NCBI GenBank assembly: GCA_937859855.1
Contig: CALMAR010000439.1
Coordinates: 1-9,823, forward strand
Length of the DNA: 9,823 nucleotides
Direction: 5' to 3'
From: an uncultured Kineosporia sp.
GTDB lineage: Bacteria > Actinomycetota > Actinomycetes > Actinomycetales > Kineosporiaceae
Position numbers and translations under genes: made by a program
Shown: positions 6,546 through 9,823 of the stretch, one piece after another
Position numbering within the stretch: the first letter of the stretch is position 1
Layout of the letters: every line of letters begins with the position of its first letter
Notes under the pieces: generated by a model
Seen by the model: only the letters and a program-made list of their open reading frames with translations
Database searches by the model: none
Told to the model about the DNA's origin: nothing

Positions 6546-7537
6546 GCACCCAGACAGAACCGTCCACCACGAGCGGGAATCCCCAGACCCCCGCCGACGG
6601 GGTCGCCATGATGCTGCGTGAGCGGATCAGAGACCAGTACCCGCTGCTGATCCTGATCGGGCTGGTGATCATCGCATCGATCACCAGTCATGCCTTCCTG
6701 ACCACTGCGAACCTGACCAACCTGGTCAGCCAGCTGTCGGTCACCGGCGTACTGGTGTTGGCAGAGTTGATCGTCGTCATCTCCGGAGGAATCGACATCA
6801 GCGTCGGCTCGACGCTCGGTCTGGCGGCAGTCATGTGCGCGGGACTGTTCCAGGGCAGCAACGTCTGGGTCGGCTTCCTGGTGGCGCTGGCCACGGGCGC
6901 AGTCATCGGAGCGGTCAACGGCACCCTGGTCGCCTTCCGCGGGGTCGACGCGTTCATCGTCACCCTCGGCATGCTGGCGTTGGCCCGTGGCCTCGTCTAC
7001 GCCTACACCGAGGGCTCGCCGCTGTCGCCGAAGGATGTGGGATTCATAACTCCCGGTACCGCGGACATCTTCGGTTTCCCGGTGCTCGGGCTGTTCTGGA
7101 TTGCCGTGATCGCGATCATGACCCTGCTGCTGCGGCGTACGGTGTTCGGCCGCCGGGTGTATGCCACCGGCAGCAGCCGGGTCGCGGCCGAAAGCTCGGG
7201 GCTGCCGGTCCGGGGGACAATCTTCTTCGTCTTCCTGGTGGCCGGCATCCTGTCGGGGTTGGCGGGTTTCATGCTCACCTCCCGAGTGGGGGCTGGCACA
7301 CCCTCGGCGGGCCTGAGTTACGAACTCGACGCGATCGCCGCCGTCGTCATCGGGGGTGCCCGGCTGAACGGCGGGTACGGCCGCGTCTCCGGTGCCGTCA
7401 TCGGCACGTTCATCTTCGGTGTGATCACGAACTTGCTGGTCCTGCTGAACGTCTCGACCTTCCTTCAGGACGCGTTCAAGGGCGCCCTGATCCTCGTTGC
7501 GGTGGCAGTGGCCGCCGGCAAGCGCCGTAGCCCCTGA
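6542..7537 (+). CDS. Sugar ABC importer permease (RbsC/XylH type)
   Basis: This 331-aa inner-membrane protein of the BPD_transp_2 family forms the channel of the importer, probably as a homodimer. A hydrophilic N-terminal tail of about 33 residues precedes the first membrane segment (PLLILIGLVIIASI, 34-47). Further hydrophobic segments lie near 66-80, 90-102, 109-125, 137-155, 178-197, 226-245, 262-272, 284-303 and 313-325. The family motif SGGIDISVGS is at 81-90 and AVVIGGARLNGGYG at 267-280, with SGAVIGTF just after. The GTG at 6542 overlaps the ATPase stop (GTGA) and follows GGAGCGGAGG at about 6529-6538. It sits between the ATPase and binding-protein genes, so it is the only permease of this system. 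Confidence 0.94.
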   Translation: MSTQTEPSTTSGNPQTPADGVAMMLRERIRDQYPLLILIGLVIIASITSHAFLTTANLTNLVSQLSVTGVLVLAELIVVISGGIDISVGSTLGLAAVMCAGLFQGSNVWVGFLVALATGAVIGAVNGTLVAFRGVDAFIVTLGMLALARGLVYAYTEGSPLSPKDVGFITPGTADIFGFPVLGLFWIAVIAIMTLLLRRTVFGRRVYATGSSRVAAESSGLPVRGTIFFVFLVAGILSGLAGFMLTSRVGAGTPSAGLSYELDAIAAVVIGGARLNGGYGRVSGAVIGTFIFGVITNLLVLLNVSTFLQDAFKGALILVAVAVAAGKRRSP

Positions 7538-7657
7538 GTTCCTCGCCATCACGGGCCCCCTGGCGCCCGCTGGGTAATGGCTCGGTTCAGCCCTGTCAGG
7601 TGACGCGATGCGCCATTCGCAGGGACAGTTCGGTCCGCTCATCCTCGAAGGAGTGAC
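7538..7657 (+). promoter_or_regulatory. 120-nt spacer between permease and binding protein, with hairpin and strong RBS
   Basis: No gene fits here. GCGATG (7605-7610) can pair with CAT-T-CGC (7614-7620) around a CGC loop, a 6-bp stem with one bulged T. CCCTG (7591-7595) and CAGGG (7620-7624) could alternatively close an outer stem. GTCAGGTGAC at 7595-7604 is a small dyad with the same TGTCA half-site seen in the operator at 4212-4224, although arranged outward. AAGGAG at 7648-7653 is a strong ribosome site for the ATG at 7658. In such operons a structured spacer before the binding-protein gene often raises its expression relative to the permease. That role is inferred here, and no clear -35/-10 pair is seen. 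Confidence 0.35.
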
Positions 7658-8656
7658 ATGTCCGTGAAGCGAATCACCACAGTGGTCGCCGTGGGGGCGC
7701 TCGCACTGACGGCGGCCGCGTGCAGTTCCAGCGGCAGCAGTGCAAGCGGAGGTTCAGGCAAGGACGTCAAGGAAGTCAAGATCGGCTTCGCCCAGCAGAC
7801 GTTGACAGCCCCGTACTACGTCGCCATGCAGAAGCAGGCCCAGGCGATGGCGCAGGAGCAGGGCTTCAAGCTCATCTTTCAGAGCGCCAACGGTGATCCG
7901 GTCCAGCAGATCAATCAGATCCAGACCATGGTCTCGCAGGGTGTCGACGTGATCGTCGTGAACGCGGTGAGCCCTGGCACCGAGAAGGTACAGATGGCTG
8001 CGATCGCGAAGAAGAAGCCGCTGATATTCATCGACACCGCTATCCCGGATGTCGGTTTCACCACTGTGCAATCCGACAACGTGACCATCGGCGACGGCTC
8101 CGGAGAGCTGATGGCCAAGCGCTTCAAGTCCGGCGACACCATCAAACTGGCCATCCTGAACGGTGGTCCGCGAGACGAACTGGTGGGCCCGTCCCGGCGC
8201 AAGGGCTTCTTGCAAGGGCTGGAAAAGGGCGGCGTGAAGGCCGACATCGTGGCTGAAGCGAATGCCGGCTACGCCCAGGACAAAGCCGTTTCGGCCAGCG
8301 AGGACATGCTTGCCGCTCATCCTGACATCGACGCGTTCTTCGCGTACAACGATTCGATGGCGCTAGGCGCTTTCCAGACGTTGAAGGCGAAGCACAACAC
8401 GAAGGTGCTGATCTCCGGGGTGGACGGGCAGAAGGAGGCGCTGAAACTGATCTCCGATGGTGGCTGCCACGGCCAGTACGTCTCGACGGGACTGAACTCG
8501 CCGAAGTTGGCGGCTCAGGACGCCTTTACCGCCGCCGTCCAGGTGGCCACAGGCAAGAAGCCGACGAGCAGCTTCCCGAAGGTCGCCTACACCAAGGCGG
8601 TCGGCATCGGCTGCAACAACATCAAGGACTTCTACGACCCGAACAGTGTCTTCTGA
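7658..8656 (+). CDS. Sugar ABC importer substrate-binding lipoprotein (RbsB-like, Peripla_BP_4)
   Basis: This 332-aa extracellular lipoprotein captures the sugar for the importer. The N-terminus has the basic MSVKR, a hydrophobic core (VVAVGALALTAAA) and Cys22 as the probable lipidated residue, followed by a Ser/Gly-rich linker (23-35). The lipobox is LTAAAC, so -3 is Ala rather than the preferred Leu. The mature domain begins near residue 40 (VKIGFAQQTLTAPYY). It has type 1 periplasmic-binding features: SANGD (76-80), VDVIVVNAVSPG (96-107), FIDTAI (124-129), GPSRRKGF, FAYNDSMALGAF and SGVDGQKEAL. Cys270 and Cys319 may form a disulfide. The ATG at 7658 has an excellent AAGGAG at 5-10 nt upstream. 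Polar binding residues fit a sugar or polyol of the ribose/xylose/erythritol class, but the ligand is not determined. It is the last gene of the transporter unit. Confidence 0.94.
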   Translation: MSVKRITTVVAVGALALTAAACSSSGSSASGGSGKDVKEVKIGFAQQTLTAPYYVAMQKQAQAMAQEQGFKLIFQSANGDPVQQINQIQTMVSQGVDVIVVNAVSPGTEKVQMAAIAKKKPLIFIDTAIPDVGFTTVQSDNVTIGDGSGELMAKRFKSGDTIKLAILNGGPRDELVGPSRRKGFLQGLEKGGVKADIVAEANAGYAQDKAVSASEDMLAAHPDIDAFFAYNDSMALGAFQTLKAKHNTKVLISGVDGQKEALKLISDGGCHGQYVSTGLNSPKLAAQDAFTAAVQVATGKKPTSSFPKVAYTKAVGIGCNNIKDFYDPNSVF

Positions 8657-8667
8657 CGGAACCCGTT

Positions 8668-8691
8668 GCAGCGCACACCGCCGCGCGTTGC
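8668..8691 (+). terminator. Candidate terminator hairpin in the convergent gap
   Basis: GCAGCGC (8668-8674) pairs with GCGTTGC (8685-8691) as a 7-bp stem with one G-U pair and a 10-nt loop, 12 nt after the binding-protein stop. There is no U-tract, as is common in actinobacterial terminators. The gap 8657-8763 lies between convergent genes, where a terminator is expected. Nothing else is visible in that gap. Confidence 0.35.
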
Positions 8692-8763
8692 TGATGGCCA
8701 GAACCGGCCGGCCCTGTCGGGTTGCCCACTCGGCGGAACCAGAGCAGACCACGCGAGGGTCCG

Positions 8764-9823
8764 TCATTCCTGGGCAGTCTCCAGGGCCGGGTTACCGGCG
8801 CGGGGAGATGCCGGCGTCGATCGCCTGGCCGGCATCTTCTTCAGCGCATCCGTCAGCAAGGCGACCAGTGCGTCGAGCTGCACGTCGGACGACGAGGCAA
8901 CCTCGGCCTCGGACCCGTCCAGCGCCCGTGCGGCCAGGCCGGCCTTGCTGTCGATCAGTTCGGCGATCCGGGCATCGATGGTCTGCGCCGCGATGATGCG
9001 CCATGCGGTGACCGGCTCGGTCTGGCCGATGCGGTGACTGCGGTCGATCGCCTGCGTCTGCTCCGCGTCGGTCCAGGACAGCTCAGCGAGCACGATGTTC
9101 GACGCGACCTGCAGGTTCAAGCCGACACCGGCCGCCGTCAGGGAGCAGACCGCGACGGCGACACCGGGGTCGTCGACGAAGGCATCGATGTTTTCCTGGC
9201 GCACCGAGCGGGGCTGGTCACCGCGGATCGATGAGAAGCGCACGCCCTGCCGGGTGAAGATCTCCTCGGCCGCGTCCATGACCTCGACGTGCTTGGCGAA
9301 GAAGACGACCTTGCCGGCACTGCGCGCGAGCTGGGCGGCGTAGTCGGCGGCCAGGCCGGCCTTCGCCCGTCCGATGCGTCGCAACATGCTGAAGACGTTC
9401 TCGCCGGTCGCCGTGGCCGAGTCTTTCAACTCCGCGCGGGCCACCCGGCGCGCGAGTTCCTGATCGATGCCGGCGACGTCGTCGACGATCCCGGCGGGCG
9501 GACGGCCGGCGATCGCGGTCCGGTAGCGGGCCGCCATTCGCTGCCCGAGATCGTGCTCGGCCGCCCGGATCGATCGGCCGGCCGCTCCCTCCAGCTCGAC
9601 CGGAAGGTCGGCGATGCGGCGGGCGGGAATGTCGGCCGCGACGTCGACCTTTCGCCGCCGGACGATGCCGCGGTCGATCACGCATCGGCGCGCGGCGGGA
9701 TAGAAGCCGGGGTCAGAGGGATTCAGGCCGGTCGCCTCCAGGGCGTCCATCAGCTCCCCGCGCGGCTTCGTGTCGTCGATCCAGCCCAGGAACTGCCAGA
9801 TGGCCAGGAAGTCCTCGATGTCG
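8764..9823 (-). CDS. SNF2/Rad54-family DNA helicase, C-terminal part, truncated by window edge
   Basis: This is the C-terminal 352 residues of an ATP-dependent superfamily 2 DNA translocase. The frame is open past the window end at 9823, so the start lies outside; the ATG at 9750 is internal because the preceding codons (DIEDFLAIWQFLGW) read as the end of the SNF2 N-terminal ATPase domain. The helicase C lobe begins near fragment residue 170 (GKVVFFAKHVEVMD). Motif V is TAAGVGLNL (229-237), followed by ELSWTDAEQ. Motif VI is QAIDRSHRIGQ (257-267), diagnostic of SNF2 proteins. The last ~55 residues are low-complexity and variable. It would act on DNA in repair, remodelling or defence, and the fragment does not tell which. 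It converges on the sugar transporter operon and is probably functionally unrelated to it. Confidence 0.92.
   Translation of the reverse strand, partial: DIEDFLAIWQFLGWIDDTKPRGELMDALEATGLNPSDPGFYPAARRCVIDRGIVRRRKVDVAADIPARRIADLPVELEGAAGRSIRAAEHDLGQRMAARYRTAIAGRPPAGIVDDVAGIDQELARRVARAELKDSATATGENVFSMLRRIGRAKAGLAADYAAQLARSAGKVVFFAKHVEVMDAAEEIFTRQGVRFSSIRGDQPRSVRQENIDAFVDDPGVAVAVCSLTAAGVGLNLQVASNIVLAELSWTDAEQTQAIDRSHRIGQTEPVTAWRIIAAQTIDARIAELIDSKAGLAARALDGSEAEVASSSDVQLDALVALLTDALKKMPARRSTPASPRAGNPALETAQE

Noticed and set aside
7552..7570. CGGGC/GCCCG pairing just after the permease stop as a terminator
   Set aside because: It has only 5 bp of stem with a C-rich loop and no T-run. The binding-protein gene downstream must be expressed with the importer, so full termination here is unlikely.
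6365..7642. - strand open frame of over 400 codons opposite the permease
   Set aside because: Its composition (Asp, Gly, Gln, His, Arg-rich) is the complement of a hydrophobic membrane-protein gene. No motif and no ribosome site.
1..9823. CRISPR arrays, tRNAs, rRNAs, insertion sequences or phage genes
   Set aside because: No regularly spaced direct repeats, no tRNA-like cloverleaf, no transposase or integrase motifs and no paired terminal inverted repeats were seen on either strand.

Overview
The window is a high-GC, densely packed stretch, about two-thirds G+C by eye. GTG starts, 4-nt GTGA/ATGA stop-start overlaps and a lipoprotein-type substrate-binding protein point to an actinobacterium (Actinomycetota). 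The genus cannot be read from the sequence. Nothing looks like a phage, transposon, CRISPR array, tRNA or rRNA. The content is an accessory carbohydrate-catabolism and uptake locus, with an unrelated helicase gene converging on it at the right edge.

Left block, 1-4154, + strand. Five genes run in one direction and are probably co-transcribed: the C-terminal part of an FGGY-family sugar kinase (cut by the window edge), a D-isomer-specific 2-hydroxyacid dehydrogenase, a KDPG/KHG-type class I aldolase, a divergent shikimate-dehydrogenase-like oxidoreductase, and a phosphotriesterase-family amidohydrolase that is probably a lactonase. Two junctions overlap by 4 nt and the others are separated by 11-43 nt.

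Middle gap, 4155-4281. This 127-nt gap contains the only clearly A+T-rich stretch in the window (34 of 60 bases A/T at 4181-4240). It carries a perfect TGACA-N3-TGTCA inverted repeat over a possible -35 element. I read it as the promoter/operator of a second transcription unit.

Right block, 4282-8656, + strand. An SDR-family dehydrogenase is followed by a complete sugar ABC importer of the ribose/xylose (CUT2) type: a two-domain ATPase, one permease and a lipoprotein substrate-binding protein. The binding-protein gene sits behind a 120-nt spacer with its own strong Shine-Dalgarno.

Right edge, 8764-9823, - strand. The C-terminal half of a SNF2/Rad54-family DNA helicase converges on the binding-protein gene and runs off the window.

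Working model (inference): the importer takes up a sugar or polyol. The SDR oxidises it to a lactone or ketone, the phosphotriesterase-family enzyme opens a lactone (possibly phosphorylated), the kinase phosphorylates an intermediate, the aldolase cleaves a 2-keto-3-deoxy acid, and the two other oxidoreductases adjust 2-hydroxy/2-keto groups. No sugar-acid dehydratase and no regulator are visible, and the left operon is cut off upstream, so the substrate cannot be named. The first ~120 bases have an abnormal composition (110 of 120 G or C) and are probably poor-quality contig-end sequence.
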